Shown: piece after piece, positions 16,892 through 26,323 of the stretch
How positions within the stretch are numbered: the stretch's first letter is position 1
Layout of the letters: the number at the start of each line of letters is the position of its first letter
Assembly: GCF_000741765.1 (NCBI RefSeq)
Contig: NZ_JGZU01000015.1
Coordinates: 1-64,000, forward strand
Source: Bifidobacterium tsurumiense
GTDB lineage: Bacteria; Actinomycetota; Actinomycetes; Actinomycetales; Bifidobacteriaceae
DNA: 64,000 nucleotides
Direction: 5' to 3'
The notes under the pieces: model-generated
What the model was told of the DNA's origin: nothing
The model's input: the letters and a program-made list of their open reading frames with translations, nothing else
Databases searched by the model: none
Program-made: the position numbers and the translations under genes

Positions 16892-17224
16892 ATCTATCCC
16901 TTTCAAAGGAATATGTGCACATTGCGCCATGCACTTTGACACTGCCCTCCACGTGGCACCGAATCCTTCTTCCTGAGCAACGTATTCAGACATTCACCGA
17001 AAACGCATGGTATGGCCTATTTTACATGAGGCACATGGAGACACTACCTAAACACAGTCATCCTTAGCTTGGCTTGGTTTTCACCAATCGAAAGTATTGA
17101 TGTCCTTTGAATACGAAACGACCCAACCGGGAGCCGCCATAGATTCGATTTCACAGTGGGAAATATCCCGAAATCGTTCTGCAGCCCATAGGTTGGGTCA
17201 TAGACAGGCGCATTGTGCACCGTT
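16892..17224. other. Intergenic region between lysS and the membrane protein gene
   Basis: About 330 bases with no supported gene. No clear hairpin ends lysS here; promoter elements for the minus-strand membrane protein are expected near 16895-17030 but none stands out. Confidence 0.35.
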
Positions 17225-18886
17225 TTACAGATTCAAAGGCTTCACCAATGGGAAAGTGATGGTTTCACGGATGGTTGCACCGGTAAGAGCGATGAGCAAT
17301 CGGTCGATACCCATTCCCATGCCTCCTGCTGGCGGCATGCCGACACCCAGCGCCTCAAGGAAATCTTCGTCAATATCCATTGCCTCGGCATCTCCTGCCA
17401 AAGCATCCTTGGCCTGTTGCACAAAGCGCTCACGTTGCACGACAGGGTCGTTCAGCTCCGAGTAGCCGGTTGCCAATTCAAACCCGCGCACATACAGATC
17501 CCACTTCTCCACCACACCGGGCTTTGAACGGTGACTCTTGACGAGCGGGCTCGTTTCCACAGGGAAATCGCGGACGAAGGTGGGCTCATAGAGATTGTCT
17601 TCATAGAAGTGCTCCCACAGATGCTCGACCAACTTGCCGTGATTCTCCACATCATCGCGTTCCACACCCAGCTTGTCAGCAATGGCGCCAAGATGCTCAA
17701 CTGCGGTCTCAGGAGTGATCTCTTCGCCCAAAGACTGCGAAAGCGACTCATACATGCTGATGGTCTTCCATTCACCACCGAAGTCGTATTCAGTGCCATC
17801 CACCAGGGTGACCTTGTGAGAACCGAAGACATCCATTGCCGTCTTCTGCACCAATTCCTTCACCAACTGACCGATGGTGTCGTAGGTGCCGTATGCCTGA
17901 TATGCCTCAAGCATGGTGAATTCAGGAGCATGTGTTGCATCCACGCCTTCATTGCGGAAATCACGGTTTATTTCAAATACGCGATCAATGCCACCAACCA
18001 GGCACCGCTTGAGGAAGAGCTCCGGGGCAATGCGCAGATACAAATCCAAATCGAAAGCATTCATATGTGTGGTGAACGGGCGCGCAGCGGCACCTCCATG
18101 AACCGTCTGCAACATGGGCGTCTCCACTTCGATGAAGTCATGCTCAGCGAAAGTGGATCGCAAACTGGCCACGGCCTTGGAACGATTGCGCACCATATCA
18201 CGCATACGCTCATCGGCGATCATGCCGATATATGGCTTACGCGTACGCGTGTCCTCATTCAGATCCTTATGCAGCGCAGGCAATGGCTGAAGAGCCTTGG
18301 CTGCAATGGACCATTCTGTGGCGAATATGGAGAGTTCACCGGTCTTTGAAGAGATCACACGTCCACGTAGATAGAGATGATCGCCCAAATCCACCAACTG
18401 CTTGAATCGTTTGAGTGAATCGGCACCCACCTCGCGCTTGGAGACCATGCCCTGAATTGCCGTGCCATCACCAGCCGCAATCTTCACGAAGCACAAACCA
18501 CCTGCATTGCGAATGAACAGCACACGGCCGGCAATACCGACCATATCCTCAGTCTCTTGGCCCGCTTCCAGCTTGCCATCGTATCGTTCGCGTACCTGGA
18601 GGATGGTATCCGTCACATCTAGGTGCACAGGATAAGGCTCGACGCCTTCTTTGAGCATCAAAGCGCGCTTGGCAACTCGCATCTGCACCTGTTCCGGATG
18701 CGCCAAGGGTCCGAATTCCTTATTGCTAGGATCCACAGCCTCATCAAGACTTGCACCTTCGTTGATTTTTGACTGTATGGCTTCATCCTGAGCCACCAAA
18801 AGCTCCGCACGTTCAATAGTTGTCATGCTTGGGGCAGCGGCCTCGCCCTCAATTTCATTATCTTGCGATTCGATCGACTCACTCAT
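17225..18886 (-). CDS. lysS: Lysyl-tRNA synthetase, class II
   Basis: Charges tRNA-Lys with lysine using ATP. After an acidic N-terminal extension of about 65 residues comes the OB-fold anticodon-binding domain (VGIAGRVLFIRNAGGLCFV). The class II core has motif 1 around FIEVETPMLQTVHGGAAARPF, motif 2 RVFEINRDFRNEGVDATHAPEFT, and motif 3 GMGMGIDRLLIALTG near the C-terminus. Length is 553 residues, about 50 more than E. coli LysS because of the extension. The ATG at 18886 opens the frame. It is transcribed alone. Confidence 0.96.
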   Translation of the reverse strand: MSESIESQDNEIEGEAAAPSMTTIERAELLVAQDEAIQSKINEGASLDEAVDPSNKEFGPLAHPEQVQMRVAKRALMLKEGVEPYPVHLDVTDTILQVRERYDGKLEAGQETEDMVGIAGRVLFIRNAGGLCFVKIAAGDGTAIQGMVSKREVGADSLKRFKQLVDLGDHLYLRGRVISSKTGELSIFATEWSIAAKALQPLPALHKDLNEDTRTRKPYIGMIADERMRDMVRNRSKAVASLRSTFAEHDFIEVETPMLQTVHGGAAARPFTTHMNAFDLDLYLRIAPELFLKRCLVGGIDRVFEINRDFRNEGVDATHAPEFTMLEAYQAYGTYDTIGQLVKELVQKTAMDVFGSHKVTLVDGTEYDFGGEWKTISMYESLSQSLGEEITPETAVEHLGAIADKLGVERDDVENHGKLVEHLWEHFYEDNLYEPTFVRDFPVETSPLVKSHRSKPGVVEKWDLYVRGFELATGYSELNDPVVQRERFVQQAKDALAGDAEAMDIDEDFLEALGVGMPPAGGMGMGIDRLLIALTGATIRETITFPLVKPLNL

Positions 18887-19177
18887 AACGCACAGTGTAT
18901 CGAACTACCTCTACTGAGAAGGCTTCGAAGCCGCGCACACTCTGCGTCAATGAAAACAAGGCAACCCTTCACGCAGTTCATGGATATTGTGTTGCCGACA
19001 AAGGGTCAACCTACCCCAAAAACACTCTCGGCCTTCATAACCTCATGACCGTATGAAGCCACAACCTTTCATGCCTAGGTTCAACCGCATTATCCATCGA
19101 ACCGATTTCCGCATTTTCACCGACACGCGACTTGCCTTTGTCCTAGTCCCCGTTGTATCATTTCCGACGTTGCCAAA

Positions 19178-19251
<74 letters not shown>

Positions 19252-19258
19252 CTTTGTG

Positions 19259-19289
19259 AAAGCCACTCCTTTCAGGATGTGGCTTTTTC
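19259..19289 (+). terminator. Terminator after tRNA-Pro
   Basis: Eight-base stem AAAGCCAC/GTGGCTTT (19259-19266 with 19279-19286) followed by TTTCG, eight bases after the tRNA. Confidence 0.85.
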
Positions 19290-19528
19290 GTTACTATCGC
19301 AGTGGTTGTACGGCAATGCGCACACATTGCCAACACCGTTTCACACCGGAATCGACCGTGGCAATATGGCTCCATACGCATCGTTTCACACGAGCCATCG
19401 ACTGTCTCGTGCAACACCTCAAACTACTCCGTTTGTTCCGGCAGTGTATGTAAGATACATCGTATACCTTGTCGCCGATGCGCAATGTGTGCAGCATCGG
19501 TTATCACCACACTTTTCAGGAGTCCGCA

Positions 19529-20696
19529 GTGAAACGCAGTCTGCTTGCCCTAGCCTCCGGCGCCTTCATTCTCGGCGCAGCTGAATTCGTTATGATGGGC
19601 ATTTTGCCGCAAACAGCGCAAGCCATGAATGTAAGCATCCCGACAGCAGGCTCATATATTTCCGCATACGCCATCGGCGTGTGCTTCGGCACCTTGATAT
19701 TGGTATTCGGACGAAAATACCTCCCAAAACCTCATCATCCTTTTTATGATCATCGCCTTGACCGGCAATCTCCTCAGCACGGTGGCGATGAATTCCCCTA
19801 TGCTCATCGTGGCACGATTCATCGCGGGCCTGCCCCACGGAGCATTCTTTGGAACCGCGACCCTTATCGCAAAACTGCTTGCCGAGCCGGGCAAGGAGTC
19901 GCAAGCAGTGGCTTCAATGGTCACTGGACAAACCGTCGCCAATATGATTGGAGTACCCGCTGGAACCATGTTGGCAGACATACTGTCTTGGCGCCTGGCC
20001 TTTGCCATCCTTGCGCTTTGGGCAGGCATAACCATAGTGCTGGTGCATAAGTGGGTGCCCGCTGTGCCCCCTGTGAAGGATGCCGGCATAGCCGGCCAAT
20101 TCCGTTTCCTTTCCAAACCCGGACCCTGGCTGATCCTTGCAGCGGTGTTCTTCGGCAATACCGGTATTTTCTGTTGGTGGAGCTATGTCTCTCCTTGGCT
20201 TATCGAAGTGGGAGGGCATCCGACATCGATGATCTCAGCCATGATGATGCTTGCAGGATTCGGCATGGTTGTCGGCGGTTTGGTCGGAGGACGTTTAAGT
20301 GATCGATGGCGTCATGCAGGAACGGCAGCAGTCGGACAGACCGTCGCAGCAGTCGGACTGATTCTGGTACTGCTCACACCTGGATCACGATGGGAAACGG
20401 CTCTGCTCACCTTCCTTATCTCATTCGGCCTGTTTTTCGTCTCGGCGCCTCAGCAATTGTTGATGGCCGAAGCGGGTAAAGGCGGCGGCGAACTTGTTGG
20501 TGGAGCTGCGGTTCAAGTGGCTTTCAACTTCGGAAACGCCGTGGGATCCATTGTTGGCGGATCCATGTTGAATTCCTTCTCCATGGATTATCACTACCCA
20601 GCGTTGGGAGGCATTCCCTTCGCAATACTGGCGGTCCTCCTACTGGCCATGTTCTCCTTGCGATATGAAGGCATTCGAGAAATTCAGCAAGTCTGA
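19529..20696 (+). pseudogene. MFS efflux transporter, frameshifted
   Basis: Drug/sugar-efflux type major facilitator of 12 helices. The first part (GTG at 19529 with CAGGAG upstream) gives LLALASGAFILGAAEFVMMG and YISAYAIGVCFGTLILVFGRK, covering helices 1-2 and the loop motif. From about 19735 the protein continues in another frame as LIILFMIIALTGNLLS, then GLPHGAFFGTATLIAKLL, to the end at 20696. The frame shifts in the CCCAAAA run at 19723-19729; one extra base or two missing ones would repair it. The joined protein of about 388 residues is normal for DHA1-type transporters. Homopolymer location makes a sequencing error plausible. Substrate unknown. Confidence 0.8.
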
Positions 20697-20819
20697 GCAG
20701 CGTTACCACGATTGTTGCTCGAGAACACAGCGCATGCCACTGACGAGAATAATCAATCAAGCATCAACCTGACACACTCCCTGTCGTGCAGACTTCAATA
20801 CAGGATTCTTGAGCAGGAA

Positions 20820-20846
20820 GCTCCCGCTTCTACAGGCGGCGGGAGC
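20820..20846. other. Hairpin between MFS and TPR genes
   Basis: Eight perfectly paired bases (20820-20827 with 20839-20846). There is no T run after it on the plus strand, so it may be a weak terminator of the MFS gene or part of the leader of the next gene. Confidence 0.4.
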
Positions 20847-20940
20847 ACATCAATGGTCTTCACCCACAGCATGCCACGCATATCACTGCGCTCGTCGAGG
20901 ATTAGACTGGTGTCAGTGTAGTCGGCACAAGGGAGTGAAT

Positions 20941-23151
20941 ATGCAAATGTTCGATGCGACAGAGTCTGATACCCCGGACACAAACCAACAGTCAATATTT
21001 GACGTGCAAGTGTTTTTGCAAGGATTGGATTCCATATTCTCCTCCCATGAGGCAGCTGAAAAAGCCGAGCCTTACCTCTTGCAGGCTTTGACCGACGCAG
21101 AAAATGCAGGAGATGACGCAGGTCTGCTCACCGTGCTGAATGAAACCATGGGATTCTACCGATCACAAGGACGGCATGACGATAATCAATGGATTATCCA
21201 GCGTGCCATTGAATTGGCATTACGCATGGGATTGGAAGGCACAGAAGCCTGGACCACAACGCTTATCAATGCGGCCACTGGAATGCGCGCCGCCCAACGC
21301 TATGATCAGGCGGAAGATCTCTATCGTCAGGCCTTGCAAAGCGCACAATCAACTTTCGGTGCGAAGGACCGCCGCCTTGCGGCATTGCACAATAACCTGT
21401 CCATGCTGTATTCAGAGACGGGGAGACTTGACAAGGCGCAAAGAGAATTGGAAACAGCTCTTCGCATACTGCATGCTTCCAGCGTGGACGCCTTAAGCGA
21501 TATTGATATCGCATCAAGCCACACCAATCTCGCGCTGGTTTTGGTGGAACGTGCACACCCGCATGTCCATCCTTCGCAAGCTTCCGATACTGCTGAAGAG
21601 CATGGGGAAATTGCTCAGCCAACCGCAACCCAGGCTTCTTTGTTATTGAAAGAAGCCATGTCACACGCTTCAACGGCTCTGGATATTTATCGTCATGGGC
21701 ATCTTGAGCACAGCGCGCATTTTGCTTCGGCATTGGCAGGATATGCTCAAGTATGTTTCGCTTCCCAGCACTATGACCAGGCAGTGCAGCTCTATCGTCA
21801 ATCTTTGGACGTCATCGCCGAATGCTACGGAACCGACACGGACTATTACCGCATTACCTCGGCGAACCTGGAGGAAGCGAAGCAGGCGTCGAAACGAGCG
21901 CATCAGCAGCATTCCGAGGCTCAACGAGATTCCACTCGGCAGCCTTCCTCGCAGTCTTCATCCACTCAGCCGTCATCCTCGCAGTCATCATCCATTCAAC
22001 CGCTTACTTCCCAACGCACTTCGTCACCACAGTCCTCATTCCATCGGCATTCCACCAGTGACGCCATTGATCCGACCAACGAGTCTCACCGAAACTATGA
22101 ATCAAATGCACCCAGCGTCAAGGCGACAACCCAAGTTGCACTACAAGGTCTGGAACTCTCTCGAGCATTCTGGCAAGCCTATGGAAAGCCATTAATCGAA
22201 AACCGCTACCCCGAATATCAGGGGCGTATTGCCGCAGGGCTCATAGGACACGGTTCAGAATGCTATGGTTTCGATGACGAGTATTCGCAGGACCATGATT
22301 TCGGCCCTGGCTTCTGCCTATGGCTCACCGACGAGGACTATGCAACGATTGGAAGCCGACTTCAGGAAGATTACGATCGACTCCCCTCCCATTTCATGGG
22401 ATACGGACCACGGTCCTCGACAGCGCGAGCGCAAGGTGCGAGCCGTCGTGTTGGTGTCTTTGCCACAAGTGATTTCTTCAGCGGCATTACCGGATATACC
22501 CAAGCTCCTCGCACCGACAAATCTCATGAATGGCTGATGCTTGATGAAGCGACTCTGGCCGCCGCAACGAATGGTGAGGTCTTCGCCGATCCATATGGGC
22601 AAGTTTTGAAAACACGACAGGGATTCAAGAATATGCCGGATGATGTCAGGCTGTCATTGATCTCTCGTCGATTGGGGATGATGGCCCAAGCCGGGCAATA
22701 TAATTTCCCGAGAATGGCGCAGCGTGGCGATGGCGCTGCTGCATGGATGTCTGTTCATGAATTCGTACAAGCAACTGCTTCGTTGGTTTTTCTTATCAAT
22801 AATCCCATCACCGTAGGGTATCTGCCATATTACAAATGGCAATTTGCCGCACTGCGCTCACTGAGCAACCGTATCGCCACAAGACTTGCCGGCGTATGTG
22901 CCCGGTTGGAAGATATTCTCAGACTGTCCTCTGCAGCATGCTTTGGCGGAGCTGGATTCGGCGAAGGAGGCAAAGGCGCCGACCCAGCTCAGCGGCAAAT
23001 CAACGAGCATATCGCGGCAATAAGCAAAGCAGTGGTTGTGGAATTGCAACGAGAAGGACTCACTTCATCCTCCGAGGATTTCTTGGAATGGCAGCGTCCC
23101 TATGTGGAGGAGCATATCGTGTCCTCTGATGCATGTCTTCATAGCCTATAA
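20941..23151 (+). CDS. TPR-repeat protein with DUF4037 nucleotidyltransferase-like domain
   Basis: A 736-residue cytoplasmic protein in three parts. Residues about 25-320 are tetratricopeptide repeats (for example YDQAEDLYRQALQSAQSTFG and YDQAVQLYRQSLDVIAECYG). A Ser/Gln/Thr-rich linker spans about 330-395. The rest is a DUF4037 domain, with the nucleotidyltransferase-fold signature HGSECYGFDDEYSQDHDF at residues 437-454: a Gly-Ser followed by Asp-x-Asp. That suggests transfer of a nucleotide to a protein or small molecule, but no substrate is known. The ATG at 20941 was chosen because GGGAG precedes it; upstream codons lack a site. The DUF4125 gene follows by 40 bases, a recurring pair. Confidence 0.82.
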   Translation: MQMFDATESDTPDTNQQSIFDVQVFLQGLDSIFSSHEAAEKAEPYLLQALTDAENAGDDAGLLTVLNETMGFYRSQGRHDDNQWIIQRAIELALRMGLEGTEAWTTTLINAATGMRAAQRYDQAEDLYRQALQSAQSTFGAKDRRLAALHNNLSMLYSETGRLDKAQRELETALRILHASSVDALSDIDIASSHTNLALVLVERAHPHVHPSQASDTAEEHGEIAQPTATQASLLLKEAMSHASTALDIYRHGHLEHSAHFASALAGYAQVCFASQHYDQAVQLYRQSLDVIAECYGTDTDYYRITSANLEEAKQASKRAHQQHSEAQRDSTRQPSSQSSSTQPSSSQSSSIQPLTSQRTSSPQSSFHRHSTSDAIDPTNESHRNYESNAPSVKATTQVALQGLELSRAFWQAYGKPLIENRYPEYQGRIAAGLIGHGSECYGFDDEYSQDHDFGPGFCLWLTDEDYATIGSRLQEDYDRLPSHFMGYGPRSSTARAQGASRRVGVFATSDFFSGITGYTQAPRTDKSHEWLMLDEATLAAATNGEVFADPYGQVLKTRQGFKNMPDDVRLSLISRRLGMMAQAGQYNFPRMAQRGDGAAAWMSVHEFVQATASLVFLINNPITVGYLPYYKWQFAALRSLSNRIATRLAGVCARLEDILRLSSAACFGGAGFGEGGKGADPAQRQINEHIAAISKAVVVELQREGLTSSSEDFLEWQRPYVEEHIVSSDACLHSL

Positions 23152-23191
23152 AGCCGATAGACGGCACGGTCACATAACACAGGGATATCGC

Positions 23192-23866
23192 ATGGATGAA
23201 TACACGGACAACGGAACAACACACCACAATCGAGAGCAGACTATGCAGGGAACACAAAAGAGCACCGCACTCACAGAACGCATCGTGCAATTGGAATGGG
23301 AACAATTCCAAAACACCACCAACGAGGGCGGACCTGCGTCATGCCAGAGCAATTGGCCAATGTTCCACGAAATGCGAATGAGCCAATTCCTTACATGGCC
23401 GGAGTCGTTATTGCAATCATATGAATCCGACTTGCAGGAAGCCGATAGTATCGGGCGCAATCTCGTGACCGAGAAGTATGCGCGCATGATGCAATCAACG
23501 GCTCCTGAAGAATACCGACACCATATCGAACCATATCTGGCGACTCTGGATCATCATAGAATCGACCAGCAGGAACGTATTATTGCCATCCAGGTTCAGT
23601 GGGCCGACGATTTCCGCTCCCGTTACCCCAAACTTGGCAGCGCCATGAGAACATTACGGACGAGCGAGGATACCGAGCAAACAACTTCGTTTGAAACTTA
23701 TCTGCGCGGAGAACTGAGCACATACAGCGACAGCACACTTCATGAATACGAATCGTTTATTCACGAACTGCAGGCTGAGCACAAGAATCTCACCGAACTC
23801 ACCATAGCCAACACGGTGAAACTCGCAGGTTTCGCCGGCTTGGAAGAGGCGGAATCAGCGCAATAA
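23192..23866 (+). CDS. DUF4125 family protein
   Basis: A 224-residue soluble, helical, acidic protein matching DUF4125: RIVQLEWEQFQNTTNEGGPA, FHEMRMSQFLTW, LVTEKYARMMQSTAPEEY, IAIQVQWADDFRSRYPKL and TSFETYLRGELSTYS are the conserved blocks. Function is unknown. It follows the TPR-DUF4037 gene by 40 bases on the same strand with no terminator, so the two are probably one transcript and may work together. The ATG at 23192 has CAGGGA upstream; the second Met (23243) is an alternative start with a better match to the conserved region. Confidence 0.82.
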   Translation: MDEYTDNGTTHHNREQTMQGTQKSTALTERIVQLEWEQFQNTTNEGGPASCQSNWPMFHEMRMSQFLTWPESLLQSYESDLQEADSIGRNLVTEKYARMMQSTAPEEYRHHIEPYLATLDHHRIDQQERIIAIQVQWADDFRSRYPKLGSAMRTLRTSEDTEQTTSFETYLRGELSTYSDSTLHEYESFIHELQAEHKNLTELTIANTVKLAGFAGLEEAESAQ

Positions 23867-23931
23867 ACAATATTCGGCCTATGCTCTGCTGCATCCCAAA
23901 ACCGATCATCAACTGATCGGCATAATGGACG

Positions 23932-24549
23932 TTATCCAATAAGCCGTTCCAATGTCGATCGAAGTTGCACCGCGTCTGTGAATTGAATCCCCATGAGGCC
24001 CTGACGCTCCGCCGCCTGCACATTGCGCTGGTTATCATCCACGAATGCCGTAGTCGAAGGATTCACGCCAAAACGTCCTATTGCACGTTGATATATCAAT
24101 GCGTCAGGTTTGCGCACTCCTTCTTCAGAAGACACCACAATATCTTGGAGCAGGTGCAGCTCCGGATACAATTCCATTGCCTCCTGCAAATACGATGTCG
24201 TAAAATTCGTCAGTCCCCACAGTCTTTTGCCACTGTTGTGCAATTCCTTCAAGAGCTTGGCCATTCCGGGAATCATCCCCGCAAATGCGAGTTTATGCCG
24301 TTCGAAATACATCCTGTGTATCCAAGCCACAGCAGGACCGTGATGCAATTCGTATTGTGCAAGCACGCGCTCCTGGCTCCAACCGATATCGGTCATGGCA
24401 TTGAAATAATCGAAACCCCACTCATCATCAGGATCGAAAAACATTTCAACCACACCAGGAGGATACAGGCCTTCCAGAGTCAATCGCGGATTGCAATCCA
24501 CCAAAACACCGCAGCAATCGAAGATAATATCCGTCAACGGCTGTGCCAT
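23932..24549 (-). CDS. HAD-superfamily hydrolase, YihX/epoxide-hydrolase-like branch
   Basis: A 205-residue cytoplasmic phosphatase-like protein. Motif I is IFDCCGVLVDCNPR, with the nucleophile Asp followed two residues later by Cys instead of the usual acid Asp; members of the YihX and soluble-epoxide-hydrolase N-domain branch also deviate here. Motif II is LWGLTNFTT, motif III Lys is in EEGVRKPDALIYQRA, and motif IV is TAFVDDNQRNVQAA. An alpha-helical cap lies between motifs I and II. The substrate could be a sugar phosphate, but the sequence does not say. The ATG at 24549 has GGGAAGG upstream. Confidence 0.85.
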   Translation of the reverse strand: MAQPLTDIIFDCCGVLVDCNPRLTLEGLYPPGVVEMFFDPDDEWGFDYFNAMTDIGWSQERVLAQYELHHGPAVAWIHRMYFERHKLAFAGMIPGMAKLLKELHNSGKRLWGLTNFTTSYLQEAMELYPELHLLQDIVVSSEEGVRKPDALIYQRAIGRFGVNPSTTAFVDDNQRNVQAAERQGLMGIQFTDAVQLRSTLERLIG

Positions 24550-24615
24550 TTCATTACCTTCCCGACCGCTCAAGCATGAGAGTTCTCGCATTATTGCATT
24601 GCTCCACATATGAAT

Positions 24616-24639
24616 AATCCCCGGATGGAACCGGGGATT
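24616..24639 (-). terminator. Terminator after tRNA-Ser(UGA)
   Basis: Nine-base perfect stem AATCCCCGG/CCGGGGATT (24616-24624 with 24631-24639), eight bases beyond the 3' end of the tRNA on the minus strand, followed there by TATTCAT. Confidence 0.75.
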
Positions 24640-24646
24640 GATCAAG

Positions 24647-24731
24647 CGGATAGGGCGAGATTCGAACTCGCGGAAGCTTGCGCTTCAACGGTTTTCAAGA
24701 CCGTCTCCTTCGACCGCTCGGACACCTATCC
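24647..24731 (-). tRNA. tRNA-Ser, anticodon UGA
   Basis: Class II tRNA with a long variable arm. On the minus strand the acceptor GGATAGG pairs with CCTATCC, the anticodon loop is CTTGAAA (anticodon TGA, reading UCA/UCG), the variable arm is GAAGCGCAAGCTTC and the T loop is TTCGAAT. CCA is not encoded. It is downstream of serS on the same strand. Confidence 0.95.
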
Positions 24732-24795
24732 ATGTGCGCGGAATGCACACGAATGAAGATTATATCATCATGCCATCCAACGACGCACCGACGTG

Positions 24796-26082
24796 TCACG
24801 CTTCCCAAGCCGTTGGCTCTATAACCTCGCGGCCACCCATATATGGACGCATGGCTTGTGGAATATCGATGGAACCATCTTCATGCTGATGGTTCTCGAG
24901 GATGGCGACCAACCAGCGGGTTGTTGCCAACGTTCCATTCAAGGTGCTTACCGGTCGCGTGCCACCATCTTCCATACGCTCACGAATATTGAGACGGCGA
25001 GCCTGATACTCGGTGCAGTTGGAGGTTGAAGTCAGCTCACGGTAACGACCTTGTGTCGGCACCCAGGCTTCACAGTCGAATTTACGAGCCGCAGAGGAAC
25101 CCAAATCCCCCGCTGCGGTGTCGATAATGCGATACGGCACCTCGACCTTGCCCAGCATCTCCTGCTCCATCCGCAGCAAGTTCTGATGCTCTTCGCGGGC
25201 GTTCTCCTGCTTGGTGTAGACGAACATCTCCACCTTGTCGAATTGATGAACGCGGATGATGCCAGTCGTGTCCTTGCCTGCAGCGCCAGCCTCACGACGG
25301 TAGCAGCTGGACCAGCCGGTGTAGCGCAACGGACCATTGCTCAGATCGAGAATTTCATCCTCATGCATACCTGCGAGTGCCACTTCGGAAGTGCCAACCA
25401 AGTACTGCTCATCAGGCTCACGCAGACGGTAGATCTCATCGGCATGGGAGTTGAGGAAGCCCGTGCCGGCCATGACTTCAGGGCGAACCAGAGTCGGCGT
25501 AATGGCCAAAGTAAACCCGTTCGCTTCAGCCTGATCCACAGCCATGGTCAGCATGGCTATCTGCAAACGCGCCACAGCCCCGCGCAGGAAGTAGAAGCGG
25601 GAGCCTGAAACCTTCACACCGCGGCGCATATCGATGCCCGCCACACCTGTGCCAAGTTCCAAATGGTCCTTGGGTTCAAATCCTTCAGCGGCGAAATCGC
25701 GTGGTGTACCCACCTTTTTCACCACAACATAGTCATCTTCGCCGCCTTCTGGCGCATCCGGCTCCACGATATTGGAAAGCTTCCACATCGCCGAAGTGTA
25801 TGACGCAGCAGCCTCATCTGCAGCCGACTTGAATTCAGACACTTTGGAAGAGAGTTCCTTGGTCTGGGCAATCAATGCGGCTTTCTCGTCCGCAGCGGCG
25901 GCAGCGACCTGCTTGCCTATTTCCTTCTGCTTTGCACGAGCGGCTTCAAACTCCTTCAAAGAAGAACGCCTAATCTCATCGGAGCGCAGCACCTCATCAA
26001 CCAACTCGACGGACTCTCCGCGCTTGCGCTGTGATTCCTTGACGATGTCGGCATGTTCACGAATGAATTGAATATCGAGCAT
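24796..26082 (-). CDS. serS: Seryl-tRNA synthetase
   Basis: Charges tRNA-Ser. The N-terminus [17 protein letters not shown] leads into the long antiparallel coiled-coil tRNA-binding arm (residues about 28-105). The class II core has motif 2 around [20 protein letters not shown] and motif 3 near the C-terminus in [18 protein letters not shown]. It has 428 residues, a normal length. The ATG at 26082 fits the family start; the frame is open ten more codons upstream without a better site. A tRNA-Ser gene lies just downstream on the same strand. Confidence 0.96.
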   Translation of the reverse strand: MLDIQFIREHADIVKESQRKRGESVELVDEVLRSDEIRRSSLKEFEAARAKQKEIGKQVAAAAADEKAALIAQTKELSSKVSEFKSAADEAAASYTSAMWKLSNIVEPDAPEGGEDDYVVVKKVGTPRDFAAEGFEPKDHLELGTGVAGIDMRRGVKVSGSRFYFLRGAVARLQIAMLTMAVDQAEANGFTLAITPTLVRPEVMAGTGFLNSHADEIYRLREPDEQYLVGTSEVALAGMHEDEILDLSNGPLRYTGWSSCYRREAGAAGKDTTGIIRVHQFDKVEMFVYTKQENAREEHQNLLRMEQEMLGKVEVPYRIIDTAAGDLGSSAARKFDCEAWVPTQGRYRELTSTSNCTEYQARRLNIRERMEDGGTRPVSTLNGTLATTRWLVAILENHQHEDGSIDIPQAMRPYMGGREVIEPTAWEA

Positions 26083-26323
26083 AGCCTTAAGACTAGTGCC
26101 GCAAGCCGACACAGCATATATGGCATCAACCTCAAGCCGGTCACGGCCAACAGCGGATTATCCACATACCATGACAGGCTTTGTCATCAACTTCACACCG
26201 ACTCTTTTCGACCACATCGCAGATAATGTCCCGCCTTTTGTGTGATTGTTCTCAATGAGTTTCGATTTCTTCCAGCCTTCGTGCAGGAATCGTTGATATT
26301 CCGCCCTATGCCGCGCTCTGTTC

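Noticed and set aside
23932-24549. HAD protein as inactive because motif I has Cys at the second acid position
   Set aside because: The YihX-like branch tolerates other residues there, and motifs II-IV are intact, so loss of activity is not supported.
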